Shown: positions 15,812 through 24,886 of the stretch, piece by piece
Numbering within the stretch: the stretch's first letter is position 1
Layout of the letters: every line of letters begins with the position of its first letter
Assembly: GCA_040396955.1 (NCBI GenBank)
Contig: JBBAWX010000003.1
Span: 124,001-188,000 of the forward strand
Origin: UBA965 sp040396955
GTDB lineage: Bacteria > Chloroflexota > Chloroflexia > Chloroflexales > Roseiflexaceae
Length of the DNA: 64,000 bases
Direction of reading: 5' to 3'
Notes under the pieces: generated by a model
What the model saw: only the letters and a program-made list of their open reading frames with translations
What the model was told of the DNA's origin: nothing
Database searches by the model: none
Made by a program: the position numbers and the translations under genes

Positions 15812-17305
15812 TTAGAGGGATTGGGCGGCGCGTTCGACGCGTGCAATGCTTTGGGTTGCACCAAGCGCAACCAGCATCTCGAACAGCGGCGGAGCCACGG
15901 TGCGTGCGCTCACGGCCACGCGGATGGCACCGAACAGTTGCCCGGGTTTGAGATCAAGTGCTTCGCACTGGCTACGCAATGCGGCCTCAAGGTGACTTTC
16001 GTCCCAAGTGGTCAAGGTTTGCAGGGCGGCCACGACCGCTTCGAGCGCCACTTTGGTGCTAGTGGCGTCCATTTTCTTGGGGATGAGGAGTTCACTACTC
16101 GGCGCCCCAGGATCTTTGAAGAAGAAATCGAGCAGTTCAGGTGCTTCGCCAAGCTCTTTGAGGCGCTCATGAATGAGTGGGACCAGCTGACGAATGAAGC
16201 GCGCCTGTGTGTCATCGATGGGAGTCGACACGAGGCCGGACCGTTGGAGAAAGGGCGTAATGGCCTCCGCCACCTGGTCGCTCTCCATGGCGCGAATGTA
16301 GATGCCGTTCATGTCGAGGAGCTTGGCCGGGTTCCAACGGGCTGGCGACGATTGCACGCGCTCAATGGTGAACCGTTCGACGACTTCGGCGCGGGTCATG
16401 ATTTCGGTGTGGTCGTCGAAGCTCCACCCTTGGAGCGTCAAGTAGTTGAACATGGCGTCGGCTAGGTACCCGCGCTCCCAAAAGCGATTGGCAGAGACGT
16501 CGTCTTTGCGCTTGGAGAGTTTGCCGTGTCCGTCTTGACGCAAGATGGGTGGTAAGTGGGCAAACACGGGGGCTTCCCAGCCGAAGTAGTCGTAGAGGGC
16601 GACATGGTACGGTGTCGATGCCACCCACTCATCACTGCGCAATACGTGTGTGACACGCATCAGGTGATCGTCGACGAGGTGAGCAAAATGATAGACCGGC
16701 ATGGTGGTTTTTTTGATGAGGACGATGTCGTACAACTCGCTATTGTTGATGCGGATGCCGTCATCACCACCACGCACCAGGTCGTTGAAGTGCGTGCTCC
16801 CTTCGAGGGGCATCTTGAGGCGCACCGTATACGGCGTGCCACTAGCGGCCATTTCACGTTGTTTGGCGATCGGCCACTCACGCTCGGGCCCACGGAAGCG
16901 GAACGCTTTGACGCCCCGGGCCTCGGCCTCACTGCGCATCTGGGTGAGCTCTTCTTCGGTGGTAAACGACATGTACGCCAGCCCTGCCTCGAGCAGTTGG
17001 TCGACATACGGCTGATAGAGACCGGCCGCATGGCGCTCTGACTGGACATAAGGGCCATGTGGCCCACCAATGTCGGGGCCTTCATCCCAGGTAATGCCGA
17101 CCCAGCGCATTGAGGTCATCAAATCGTCGGCAGCACCAGGCACAAAGCGTTTTTCGTCGGTGTCTTCGATACGGAGGATGAATTCACCACCATAATGGCG
17201 GGCAAACAACCAGTTGAACAGCGCCGTGCGCACACCACCAATATGGAGATACCCGGTCGGGCTAGGAGCAAAACGGACACGCACAGGACCCTTGACTACA
17301 CTCAT
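15812..17305 (-). CDS. gltX: Glutamyl-tRNA synthetase
   Basis: A 497-residue class I aminoacyl-tRNA synthetase. The HIGH-type motif appears as 'PTGYLHIGGVRTALFN' (HIGG at 21-24) and the KMSKS-type motif as 'KLSKRKDDVS' near residue 250, both in the GluRS form. 'LRSDEWVASTPYHVALYDYFGW' (region about 208-229) is the conserved connective block. It charges tRNA-Glu and, in phototrophs, also feeds glutamyl-tRNA into tetrapyrrole synthesis. The start is ambiguous: 17305 matches the family N-terminus but its GAGGG is 12 nt away; 17317 has no spacing. A clear promoter lies at 17356-17385. Mis-acylating ability (tRNA-Gln) cannot be judged. Confidence 0.93.
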   Translation of the reverse strand: MSVVKGPVRVRFAPSPTGYLHIGGVRTALFNWLFARHYGGEFILRIEDTDEKRFVPGAADDLMTSMRWVGITWDEGPDIGGPHGPYVQSERHAAGLYQPYVDQLLEAGLAYMSFTTEEELTQMRSEAEARGVKAFRFRGPEREWPIAKQREMAASGTPYTVRLKMPLEGSTHFNDLVRGGDDGIRINNSELYDIVLIKKTTMPVYHFAHLVDDHLMRVTHVLRSDEWVASTPYHVALYDYFGWEAPVFAHLPPILRQDGHGKLSKRKDDVSANRFWERGYLADAMFNYLTLQGWSFDDHTEIMTRAEVVERFTIERVQSSPARWNPAKLLDMNGIYIRAMESDQVAEAITPFLQRSGLVSTPIDDTQARFIRQLVPLIHERLKELGEAPELLDFFFKDPGAPSSELLIPKKMDATSTKVALEAVVAALQTLTTWDESHLEAALRSQCEALDLKPGQLFGAIRVAVSARTVAPPLFEMLVALGATQSIARVERAAQSL

Positions 17306-17355
17306 AACTACGTACATCCCTCACTGCTACGACGGTGTTCCACGGTACGTGCTCA

Positions 17356-17385
17356 ATTATACCGACTTTTTTGTATTTCTCACAA
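17356..17385 (-). promoter_or_regulatory. Promoter of gltX
   Basis: Minus-strand TTGTGA (17380-17385), 18-bp spacer, TATAAT (17356-17361). The -35 touches the T-run of the upstream ridA-like terminator, so the two signals are packed back to back. Confidence 0.65.
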
Positions 17386-17436
17386 AAAAAACCTCCTGAG
17401 CAGCCACGTCCATGTAGGATGGGAGGCTCAGGAGGT
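17384..17436 (-). terminator. Rho-independent terminator of the Gfo/Idh-RidA operon
   Basis: On the minus strand ACCTCCTGAGC (17426-17436) pairs perfectly with GCTCAGGAGGT (17391-17401), followed by eight Ts (17384-17391). It lies 8 nt after the RidA-like stop. Confidence 0.85.
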
Positions 17437-17444
17437 AGACGTGC

Positions 17445-17894
17445 CTATCGGACTTCGACGATGAGTTCGACTTCGGTGGCGAAATTAAAGGGAATTACCA
17501 TGCCCACAGCGCTCCGCGCATGGGCTCCAGCGTCACCAAACGTGGCAAGCAACAAATCACTGCATCCGTGAATGACTCCCGGTGTATTGTCGAAGCCGGG
17601 GGCCACATTGACCATGCCGAGGACTTTGACGACTCGTACGACCCGATCAATGCCCACCAGTGAATGCACGGCCTGCAACGCGGCGAGTGTGCTGAGTTGG
17701 GCCGCGCGATAACCCTGCTCGACGCTCAAATCACCACCCACCTTGCCTTTGACTTCTTCGTTGCCGAAGCGTGACACACTGCCTGCTGTGTAGACCACAT
17801 TGCCGGTCTGCACGGCAAATTGAAATTTACCGTTTCCGAGAGCTGCTGGTTCGAGGTGATAGCCCATGGCGGCGAGTTTGGCATGATATGACAT
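17445..17894 (-). CDS. RidA (YjgF/YER057c/UK114)-family protein
   Basis: A 149-residue RidA-like protein. 'VYTAGSVSRFGNEEVKGKVG', 'GYRAAQLSTLAALQAV' and the closing 'MVIPFNFATEVELIVEVR' follow the family order, and the opening 'LAAMGYHLEPAA' is typical of the longer YjgF subgroup. The Arg that binds substrate carboxylate in canonical RidA ('xRxAV') is present in 'HARSAVGM'. RidA hydrolyses reactive enamine/imine products of PLP enzymes; subgroup members can have other roles. ATG 17894 was chosen over the longer frame because AAAGGA lies upstream and family alignment begins here. It lies 31 nt after the Gfo/Idh gene. Confidence 0.8.
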   Translation of the reverse strand: MSYHAKLAAMGYHLEPAALGNGKFQFAVQTGNVVYTAGSVSRFGNEEVKGKVGGDLSVEQGYRAAQLSTLAALQAVHSLVGIDRVVRVVKVLGMVNVAPGFDNTPGVIHGCSDLLLATFGDAGAHARSAVGMVIPFNFATEVELIVEVR

Positions 17895-17925
17895 AATGAT
17901 TGTGTTCCTTTCTGATGTGATTGCA

Positions 17926-19239
17926 TTACGCCTGTACATCGGCGCGGAGTCGGGCGGCATAGCTGGGCATATCGATGACGGTGCGGGCAAGGCGGGCATC
18001 TTCGGCAGCAAACGCCATTAAGTGGGAAGCCAGTGACTGCGCCGCGGTGCTCAGCGGGGCGGCTTCACCGCGCACGGCAGCGACAAAGCCGCGCATGATA
18101 CCACTATCGCCACCGCCATGGCCCGAGCGACCATCGACTTCGATGATTTCGGGGGTGCCACGGTGCGGGTGGATTTCGATGCGTCCTCCCTTTTTGCCGA
18201 ACACGCCGGTCAGTGTGGCCTTGGTGCCGTCGTAGCGCATGGTGCGGTCTTCTTCGTGACTCATGCCGTGCATCGTCAACGATGCGGTCAGCCCACCGGC
18301 GAATTCCATGGTCACGACTTGGTGGTCGACGACGTCGTTGTCACAGTGAAAGACACAGCGGCCGTAGGGGCCACTTTTGAGGGCTGCCTCACGGGCCGCA
18401 TAACTGGTGTCATAACTCAGGACATTAAAGGGCCACATATCTGGCAATGCCTCGCGTTGTTGGGCGAGTGGTTGCAGGTCGGGGAAGGGCTCGAGGTCGA
18501 GGTAGATGCGCTTGGCCGACCACGGGCAGCTGGCTTCGACGGCACAGCCATCGAGACAACGCGGGGTCGATCCTGCTGGGGCGTGTTCGCTCCGGTAGTG
18601 GGTGAGGTTGCCAAACGAGGCCACGTTCAGGCATTCCCGGTCGATGTTCCAGGCCATGATGTCGAGGTCATGGCAACACTTCGCCAAAATCATCGGTGTC
18701 GAGAGGGCCTTACTCCGCCAGTTGCCCCGTACGAAACTATGTGCCATGTGCCAGTGGGCCACGTTTTCGCGGTGGGCCACGGTAATCAGATCGCCGAGGC
18801 GCCCCGATGCCACGATATCGTGCAGGACTGCAAAAAAATCCGTATAGCGGAGGACGTGACCAATCACGAGGTGGCGCTTAGTCTGCTCCGACACCATTAC
18901 GAGTTGGGTGCACTCTTCGGGCGATGGTGCCATGGGTTTTTCGAGGAGTACATGATAGCCGAGGCGCATGGCCTGAACAGCCGGCTCGACGTGCATGCTG
19001 TCTTGGGTGCAGATGAGGGCGGCTTCTGCAAGGCGAGGCTGGGCGAAGAGCTCTTGGTACGATGCATAGCAACGGTGCGCAGGGATGCCGTGTTGGGCAG
19101 CCACGCGGGCACGGCGTTGCGCATCGGGCTCCGCAACCGCAATGATTTTGGCGTCTTGAGGTGCTTGGAGGGCATATGGTGCATATGAATCCGCTCCGCG
19201 CGCCCCAGCTCCGACCAACACGAATTCTACGGGCTTCAT
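17926..19239 (-). CDS. Gfo/Idh/MocA-family NAD(P)-dependent oxidoreductase
   Basis: A 437-residue two-domain oxidoreductase. The N-terminal Rossmann fold begins 'VLVGAGARGADSYAPYAL' and contains the family 'EKP' motif ('LLEKPMAPSPEEC'). The C-terminal domain carries 'CCHDLDIMAWN', the usual place of the catalytic His/Asp pair, and a Cys-containing insert ('DGCAVEASCPWSAKRIYLDL') seen in one subgroup. Such enzymes oxidise sugars, inositols or related polyols; the substrate is unknown. The RidA-like gene downstream could remove a reactive product. Weak Shine-Dalgarno (AGAAAGCG) before ATG 19239. Confidence 0.8.
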   Translation of the reverse strand: MKPVEFVLVGAGARGADSYAPYALQAPQDAKIIAVAEPDAQRRARVAAQHGIPAHRCYASYQELFAQPRLAEAALICTQDSMHVEPAVQAMRLGYHVLLEKPMAPSPEECTQLVMVSEQTKRHLVIGHVLRYTDFFAVLHDIVASGRLGDLITVAHRENVAHWHMAHSFVRGNWRSKALSTPMILAKCCHDLDIMAWNIDRECLNVASFGNLTHYRSEHAPAGSTPRCLDGCAVEASCPWSAKRIYLDLEPFPDLQPLAQQREALPDMWPFNVLSYDTSYAAREAALKSGPYGRCVFHCDNDVVDHQVVTMEFAGGLTASLTMHGMSHEEDRTMRYDGTKATLTGVFGKKGGRIEIHPHRGTPEIIEVDGRSGHGGGDSGIMRGFVAAVRGEAAPLSTAAQSLASHLMAFAAEDARLARTVIDMPSYAARLRADVQA

Positions 19240-19353
19240 CGATCGTTCGCTTTCTAAATGCTGAGGGTGCTTGACGCCTCTATCTTAACACGAATGTGTG
19301 GGTATGACCGTGTCGGGGCAGGTGAGCGTTGCCTCCGCCGACATGAGTGAATC

Positions 19354-19362
19354 TGCTATAAT
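19354..19362 (+). promoter_or_regulatory. Extended -10 upstream of the DegT-ftsY-acpS gene run
   Basis: TGCTATAAT at 19354-19362 is a consensus extended -10, 33 nt before ATG 19396. A -35 at normal spacing is not recognisable; TTGCCT at 19329-19334 is too far (22 bp). Confidence 0.55.
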
Positions 19363-19395
19363 CGCTAGTGAGAAGAGTGCAGATAGGCCAATGCG

Positions 19396-20505
19396 ATGCA
19401 ACACGTGCCATTCAACGATCTCAAACGCGAGCATGATGCCATTCAGGCTGAGTTAGCAGCGGCGACCATGCGGGTACTTGAGAGTGGCTATTATATTTTA
19501 GGACCAGAGGTCACGGCATTTGAGCACGCATTTGCCGAATATGTGGGCGTGCCCCACTGTCTTGGCGTGGCCAACGGTACCGAGGCCATCCAACTTGCAC
19601 TACAGGCGTTGGGGGTTGGCTGGGGCGATGAAGTAATCACGGTCGCCAATGCTGGTGTGCCGGGTGTGGCGGCCATTGTCGCCTTGGGAGCCCGACCAGT
19701 GTTTGTTGATGTTGATATGACGACGCGGGTCATGGATGTTGCCCAACTCGAAGCCGCCATTACTGTGCGTACGAAGGCCATTTTGCCGGTGCATCTCTAC
19801 GGCATCATGGCGGACATGCCAGCCATTATGGCGATTGCGAGCCGACATGGCTTACCTGTGGTCGAAGACGTTGCACAAGCCCATGGAGCCCGCTGGGGAA
19901 CGCACGTGGCAGGGAGCATGGGCGACATTGCCGCGTTTAGTTTTTATCCCACCAAGAATCTAGGTGCGGTGGGTGATGGTGGGGCGATTACGACTGGCCG
20001 CAACGACTTGGCGCAAGCAGTGCGTCAGCTCCGTCAATATGGCTGGGAACGCAAGTACCACACTGGAGCCGTGAGTGGTATCAATTCGCGCCTCGATGAG
20101 CTCCAAGCGGCCATGTTGACAGTCAAGCTTCGATATTTGGCGGCGCGTAATCAACGCCGGGTCGATATCGCCACCTACTACAATGAGCGGCTAGCGCAAA
20201 CTCCCGTGGTCACACCGGTGATTCCGGCACACCAGCAGGTGGTTTTTCATCTCTATGTGATGACGAGTGAGCGACGCGATGACTTGGCGGCGTATCTGCG
20301 TCAACATGGTGTGGGGAGTGACATTCACTATCCCCTAGCTACGCATCACCAACCCCCCTATCGCCAATATGCGCCGGCACAGGGCTTACCGGTCAGCGAG
20401 CACCTTGCAAAGACCGTATTGTCGTTGCCCAACTTTCCCGATTTGAGTGATGCCGAAGTCGAGTATGTGGCCAATCGGGTGGTGCAGTTTTTTGATGCAA
20501 CATAA
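19396..20505 (+). CDS. DegT/DnrJ/EryC1/StrS-family PLP sugar aminotransferase
   Basis: A 369-residue aminotransferase of the nucleotide-sugar type. 'MQHVPFNDLKREHDAIQAEL' opens as in WecE/DegT members; 'YYILGPEVTAFEHAFAEYVG' and 'GVANGTEAIQLALQALG' follow, and the PLP lysine is K187 in 'SFYPTKNLGAVGDGG'. The family makes 3- or 4-amino sugars for surface glycans, natural-product sugars or S-layer glycans. No other amino-sugar genes are adjacent, so the substrate is not set. AGG lies 8 nt before ATG 19396. It leads a co-directional run that includes ftsY and acpS. Confidence 0.85.
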   Translation: MQHVPFNDLKREHDAIQAELAAATMRVLESGYYILGPEVTAFEHAFAEYVGVPHCLGVANGTEAIQLALQALGVGWGDEVITVANAGVPGVAAIVALGARPVFVDVDMTTRVMDVAQLEAAITVRTKAILPVHLYGIMADMPAIMAIASRHGLPVVEDVAQAHGARWGTHVAGSMGDIAAFSFYPTKNLGAVGDGGAITTGRNDLAQAVRQLRQYGWERKYHTGAVSGINSRLDELQAAMLTVKLRYLAARNQRRVDIATYYNERLAQTPVVTPVIPAHQQVVFHLYVMTSERRDDLAAYLRQHGVGSDIHYPLATHHQPPYRQYAPAQGLPVSEHLAKTVLSLPNFPDLSDAEVEYVANRVVQFFDAT

Positions 20506-20516
20506 AGGGAGCGCTG

Positions 20517-21494
20517 ATGTCGATATTTGATAGATTGTTTCAACGTGGCAGTGACGCGCCCCAGAGCGATGCTGAAGCCGTACAAGAGGCGACAGCGATT
20601 ACCCAGGCCGCCCAAAAAACGCGGCAAGGTTTTTTTCAGCAAATCACGCAACTCTTTGGTGGAACACAGATTACCGATGAAATCTGGGAAGACCTCGAAG
20701 CGTTGTTGGTGCAAGCCGATGTCGGTGTGGAGACCACCTTGTACCTCGTAAACCGGGTGAAAGATCGGGTTCGGCGACATAATGTGAAAGATCCAGCCGA
20801 AGTACGGCGCATGTTGCACGCCGAGATGGTGCGCGTGTTGACCGATCAAGAACGCCCTGCCGCAGCACCGAGTACGCCACATGTGGTGCTGGTGGTCGGT
20901 GTGAATGGAGCTGGTAAGACTACCTTAATCGCCAAATTGGCGCATCGGTATATGGGGCATGGGCGATCGGTGTTGTTGGCGGCTGGTGACACGTTTCGCG
21001 CAGCAGCTACCGAGCAACTCGAGACCTGGGCTCAACGTGCCGGGGTCCCCGTGGTTACTCGTGGGCAAGGGGCCGACCCTGGTGCTGTGGTGTATGAGGC
21101 GGTCGAACAAGCACTTGCCGAGCAACGTGAAGTACTCATTGTCGATACGGCGGGTCGCTTGCACGCCAAAATCAACCTCATGCAAGAGCTTACCAAGCTC
21201 CGCAACATCATTCGACGCAAGATTCCTGATGCCCCACATGAGGTCATCTTGGTCATTGATGCCACGACCGGTCAAAACGGTGTCTTGCAGGCCAAAGCCT
21301 TTGCGGCAGCGGTTGATGTGACTGCGGTGGCCATTACCAAGATGGACGGTACTGCCAAGGGGGGCATCGCCTTCGCCATTGCCCAAGACATCGAGCGCCC
21401 GATTCGGTATATTGGTACGGGTGAAAAAATGACCGATTTGGTCATGTTCGATGCCGACACATTCGTGAATGCTCTTTTTGATGTACGAGAATGA
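20517..21494 (+). CDS. ftsY: Signal recognition particle receptor FtsY
   Basis: A 325-residue SRP GTPase. The N-terminus is short and mildly acidic, lacking the long A domain of E. coli FtsY. The N domain runs to about residue 95. The G domain has P-loop 'GVNGAGKTT' (128-136), 'DTFRAAATEQLETWA', 'DTAGRLH', 'TKMDGTAKGG' and 'YIGTGEKMTDL', all FtsY-type rather than Ffh-type; the C-terminal M domain of Ffh is absent. It docks ribosome-SRP complexes at the membrane. AGGGAG is 5 nt before ATG 20517. Confidence 0.95.
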   Translation: MSIFDRLFQRGSDAPQSDAEAVQEATAITQAAQKTRQGFFQQITQLFGGTQITDEIWEDLEALLVQADVGVETTLYLVNRVKDRVRRHNVKDPAEVRRMLHAEMVRVLTDQERPAAAPSTPHVVLVVGVNGAGKTTLIAKLAHRYMGHGRSVLLAAGDTFRAAATEQLETWAQRAGVPVVTRGQGADPGAVVYEAVEQALAEQREVLIVDTAGRLHAKINLMQELTKLRNIIRRKIPDAPHEVILVIDATTGQNGVLQAKAFAAAVDVTAVAITKMDGTAKGGIAFAIAQDIERPIRYIGTGEKMTDLVMFDADTFVNALFDVRE

Positions 21495-21503
21495 GGTACC
21501 TCC

Positions 21504-21704
21504 ATGTCCGTTGAAATTGTGAAGTGTCCAGTGTGTGCGCAACCTCTCGCCATATCCATGTATCTGCCTGCCGATACCGTGGTCGTCTGTGCCGACTGTG
21601 AGACGAGTCTCAAGATTCGTATCGACCGTAAAGGGATCCACCTGCAACCAATACAGGTGCATGACACATTGACTGCGAGTGCGCGCCCCGAGTCATATGG
21701 GTAG
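21504..21704 (+). CDS. Small zinc-ribbon protein
   Basis: A 66-residue protein with two CxxC pairs ('CPVC' at 8-11 and 'CADC' at 29-32), which should bind one zinc ion, followed by a short beta-rich stretch. It lies 9 nt after ftsY and has GAGG 7 nt before ATG 21504. No function is known. The Shine-Dalgarno lies in a 10-bp palindrome (GAGGTACCTC) that could partly mask it in mRNA. Its end overlaps the start of the next gene by 8 nt. Confidence 0.65.
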   Translation: MSVEIVKCPVCAQPLAISMYLPADTVVVCADCETSLKIRIDRKGIHLQPIQVHDTLTASARPESYG

Positions 21705-22125
21705 GCGCTGGCTGTGGTGGTGGTTGGTCGTGCTCCAGTGTTGTGTCGCTTGTGCGTTGCGTTCAGGTGAGCAGGTGGTCATCCTGAACGACGCAACGGG
21801 GGCACAGACGGCGCTTGCGATTCGCTTTGTGAGCTCAGCTGGGCTGGCAACGCGTACGCTGATCGTCTCCCATCCGCAAGCCGCCTATGAGCTCCGCATC
21901 CAAGGACAACTCCAGCGTGGTGCATTTGCACTCGCAGTCGGAGATGTGCGCAACCCACAACAACGAGTACAGATGACGCCGGGGGCGGTGGTGGTGGGGG
22001 TTTTGCAGACCACAAGCAACGCAGATGGACACATCGAGGTGCATGAAATCGCAGAGAACGCCCAGGGCGGTGAGTATCAGCTCCAGGTAGTGTTGGTAGA
22101 TAAACGTGTGGGGAGGGAAAGGTGA
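21697..22125 (+). CDS. Exported hypothetical protein
   Basis: A 142-residue protein that I do not recognise. An N-terminal signal-like segment ('RRWLWWWLVVLQCCVACAL') has a lipobox-like 'CCVAC', so it may be a lipoprotein. The rest is beta-rich and reads like an immunoglobulin-like or jelly-roll fold ('HPQAAYELRIQGQLQRGAF'), with no catalytic motif. ATG 21697 overlaps the zinc-ribbon gene; the next gene, glutamine synthetase, starts at its stop. Confidence 0.55.
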   Translation: MGRRWLWWWLVVLQCCVACALRSGEQVVILNDATGAQTALAIRFVSSAGLATRTLIVSHPQAAYELRIQGQLQRGAFALAVGDVRNPQQRVQMTPGAVVVGVLQTTSNADGHIEVHEIAENAQGGEYQLQVVLVDKRVGRER

Positions 22126-22127
22126 GC

Positions 22128-23456
22128 ATGACCAACGATGATATTTTGCGTATCGCCAAAGATCAGCATGTAGAATTCGTGAGCTTGCAGTTCACCGATA
22201 TCGCAGGGATGCTCAAAAACGTGACCATCCCCGTCACCATGTTGGCCGATTGTCTCGATCACGGGGCTTGGTTCGATGGCTCAGCACTAGAGGGACCGAC
22301 CCGGGTGGCCGAGACCGATATGTACCTCATCCCTGACCGAGGTACCTTTGCCATCATTCCATGGGATACCGATGCTGGGATGACCACTGCCCGTATCATC
22401 TGTGATGTCTGCTCCCCCGATGGGCGCCCATATGCAGGTGATCCCCGGCGCGTGTTGCGTCGGGCCGTCGAAGAAGCCGCAACCATGGGGTTTGTCTATC
22501 GGCTCAGTGCCGAAGTCGAATTCTTTTTGTTCAAAGCCGATGAACATGGTCGTCCGGAGCTCATCCCCAACGACACGGTCGGTTATTTTGACACCACCAA
22601 CGACAGCTATACCCGGTTTCGTCGTCAGATTGTGAAAGCACTCCGAGCGTTTGATATTGCTGTCGATGCGACTCATCACGAGGGGGCCGTGGGACAGCAC
22701 GAAATCGATCTCCAACTGGACTCCGGTTTGGCGGCCGCTGATGCCCTGATTACCATGCGTCAGGTGCTCCGGTCATTGGCTCCCGCACAAGGGTTGTTTG
22801 CATCGTTCATGCCCAAACCAATGACGGGAGCCAGTGGAAGTGGTATGCATGTGCACCAGAGCCTAGTGGATGCGGTGACTGGCGCCAATCTTTTTGCTGA
22901 CGCCAGTGATCCGTACGGATTGTCGCCGTTGGCCAAACATTTCATGGCAGGGCTGTTGGCGCATGCACCCGGGATGTTGGCCGTCTTGGCGCCGCTGGTG
23001 AATTCGTACAAACGGTTGGTGCCCGGGTATGAGGCGCCGATGTTTGTGAGTTGGGGACGCACCAACCGGGGGGCATTGGTGCGAGTACCACGCATTTTGG
23101 CTGACCGTCCACAGACCACCCGCATCGAAGTGCGTAGCCCGGATCCATCGTGTAATCCGTATTTGGCCTATGCGGTAATGCTACGGGCTGGTCTTGATGG
23201 GGTCCGCCGTGAATTGCCGTTGCCTCCGGCCGCCGAGGAAGACCTAGTCCTGATGAATGCTCGCTCGCAGATTCATTCGCTCTTGCCAATGACGCTTGGT
23301 GATGCTATTGTGGAGCTACAAAAGGATGATGTTGTGGCCGATACCCTTGGCCCCATGATTTATCAACGTTTTATTGAGGCTCGTCAGAGCGAATGGGAGT
23401 CATATCGACAACACGTCAGCGCATGGGAGCTCGACCGTTATTTGTCGATATACTAA
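22128..23456 (+). CDS. glnA: Type I glutamine synthetase
   Basis: A 442-residue GSI-type enzyme that makes glutamine from glutamate, ammonia and ATP. The beta-grasp N-terminus ('FVSLQFTDIAGMLKNVTIP'), 'WFDGSALEGPTRVAETDMYL', the metal-ligand Glu pair ('AEVEFFL', 'GQHEIDL'), 'GSGMHVHQSL', 'NSYKRLVPGYEAP' and 'RIEVRSPDPSCNPYLAYA' are all present. It has the length of the short GSI-alpha form, and I see no adenylylation motif near the C-terminus. ATG 22128 is preferred to GTG 22122 by spacing from GAAAGG. Confidence 0.9.
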   Translation: MTNDDILRIAKDQHVEFVSLQFTDIAGMLKNVTIPVTMLADCLDHGAWFDGSALEGPTRVAETDMYLIPDRGTFAIIPWDTDAGMTTARIICDVCSPDGRPYAGDPRRVLRRAVEEAATMGFVYRLSAEVEFFLFKADEHGRPELIPNDTVGYFDTTNDSYTRFRRQIVKALRAFDIAVDATHHEGAVGQHEIDLQLDSGLAAADALITMRQVLRSLAPAQGLFASFMPKPMTGASGSGMHVHQSLVDAVTGANLFADASDPYGLSPLAKHFMAGLLAHAPGMLAVLAPLVNSYKRLVPGYEAPMFVSWGRTNRGALVRVPRILADRPQTTRIEVRSPDPSCNPYLAYAVMLRAGLDGVRRELPLPPAAEEDLVLMNARSQIHSLLPMTLGDAIVELQKDDVVADTLGPMIYQRFIEARQSEWESYRQHVSAWELDRYLSIY

Positions 23457-23464
23457 GCACAGAT

Positions 23465-24886
23465 ATGACGACACCACCGCCACCAGTACCTTCTCACAAT
23501 CCTCCTCAGTACCGACTTCGTCCTGAAGTCAGTGCGTGGGTAATTTTGGTGTTTTTCTTTGGAGTGTCACTGGTGGGGTTGTTTTTTGTGGGGCGCTACG
23601 CCTGGTTGGGGTATACCACCTCAATGAAAACCCAAGACGGAGCGTTGCTTCGTGGTCATGTGCAGGTGGGGGTGCTGTTGCAGTCGCCACGCGCCTTGAC
23701 GAGTCGTGCTATTGAACGCTTGCCCGAAAATGTCGACCCGTGTAGTGATGAATCCGATATTTGTGTGCCACTGCGTGTTGGCGACCGCATCAAAACTCTG
23801 CCCTCGGCCGGTTATGGACCGGTCGCTTCGCTAGTACTCCCGGATACCACCCACGTGCAACTCTGGGCACAGGGTGATGGAAGTGATTTACTGTATCAGA
23901 TGTACCAAGTTTCACGCTGGAATGCACGCCGCCAGGTGGTCAATTTGGTGCATAGTGCTGGCTATGCACGGTATGACGTCGCACAGTATCAGTCATACCA
24001 GGTCGTGGAATACAGCGTGACACTCCCCAACGGGTATACCGTGTGGATGTCGCCGGGCGGGAGTTATAGCGTCAACGTGTTGACGGCGAGTGAAGCACAA
24101 CGACGTGGTGTGGTTTACGAAGTCGCCGTGCGCAGTGGAAGTGCTACGATGACAGATGGCAACCACAATCAGAGCATTCAACCCGGCCAAATCAGCGAAG
24201 TAACACTCGCTGGTGACATCATCCCGGCACGGATTGCATCTTGGCAGTTGCTCGGTGATCCCACCTGGAACGATATTCAAGTGGCCAATCAGACGATTAC
24301 GTCGGCTGGTTGGCAGCTGTATCAGCGTGCTGGTGCTCCCAATATGAGTCGCGAGGAGCAAAACGGCCGCATCAGCGTGGTCAGTGGCTGTAGTCCGACA
24401 TCCCCTGATTTGTGTACTGCTGAGCAACAGACCTCCATCTTGCGTTTTCGTCGTGAGGGCACCCAGATGCGCCCCTTTGCGGTGGGTATCAAGCAAACCC
24501 TTAGTAGCGATGTCTCAGAGTACACTTCGTTGCGGTTGACGGCGTGGGTGCGTGTGCTCACACAGACGGTGCCATTGTCGGGGATTGCGGATTCGGAGTG
24601 CCCGATTAGCTTTCAGCTGACCTATAAATTTATCAGTCCTAGCGATCAGCAGATGGAGCGGGTATTTTGTCTGTATGCATTTAAGTCCGAAGATACGTTG
24701 GTGCAAGATAACGGCAGTACGCGTTATCGGTCGTTGCCACCGTACGAGTGGTATCGCCTTGATGTCGATTTGCGCGAAGACGAGTATCTGCGGTTTGCTC
24801 GGTATCTCCAAGAAATTCGTATTGAGGCCTACGGGCATGACTATTTAGCCGAAATTACCGATATTTCACTTATTGGGAAGCAGTAA
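23465..24886 (+). CDS. Single-pass membrane protein with a FecR-like extracytoplasmic region
   Basis: A 473-residue protein. A Pro-rich cytoplasmic start (about 25 residues) is followed by one transmembrane helix (about residues 27-46) and a large outward domain. The first half (about 70-255) has FecR-like beta structure, including 'LPNGYTVWMSPGGSYSV' and 'VRSGSATMTDG', the pattern of the FecR sandwich; the C-terminal part (about 330-470) looks like a carbohydrate-binding-like beta domain. No sigma factor is adjacent, so a classical FecR signalling role is unproven. ATG 23465 was chosen 6 nt after the glnA stop. Its stop overlaps the acpS start. Confidence 0.55.
   Translation: MTTPPPPVPSHNPPQYRLRPEVSAWVILVFFFGVSLVGLFFVGRYAWLGYTTSMKTQDGALLRGHVQVGVLLQSPRALTSRAIERLPENVDPCSDESDICVPLRVGDRIKTLPSAGYGPVASLVLPDTTHVQLWAQGDGSDLLYQMYQVSRWNARRQVVNLVHSAGYARYDVAQYQSYQVVEYSVTLPNGYTVWMSPGGSYSVNVLTASEAQRRGVVYEVAVRSGSATMTDGNHNQSIQPGQISEVTLAGDIIPARIASWQLLGDPTWNDIQVANQTITSAGWQLYQRAGAPNMSREEQNGRISVVSGCSPTSPDLCTAEQQTSILRFRREGTQMRPFAVGIKQTLSSDVSEYTSLRLTAWVRVLTQTVPLSGIADSECPISFQLTYKFISPSDQQMERVFCLYAFKSEDTLVQDNGSTRYRSLPPYEWYRLDVDLREDEYLRFARYLQEIRIEAYGHDYLAEITDISLIGKQ

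Noticed and set aside
15587..16465. 292-residue open frame on the plus strand opposite gltX
   Set aside because: It is antisense to a clearly conserved synthetase, has no family motif and is composed of residues expected from the complementary GC-rich codons.
18118..19188. 356-residue open frame opposite the Gfo/Idh/MocA gene
   Set aside because: Shadow of a conserved oxidoreductase; no Shine-Dalgarno and no recognisable domain.
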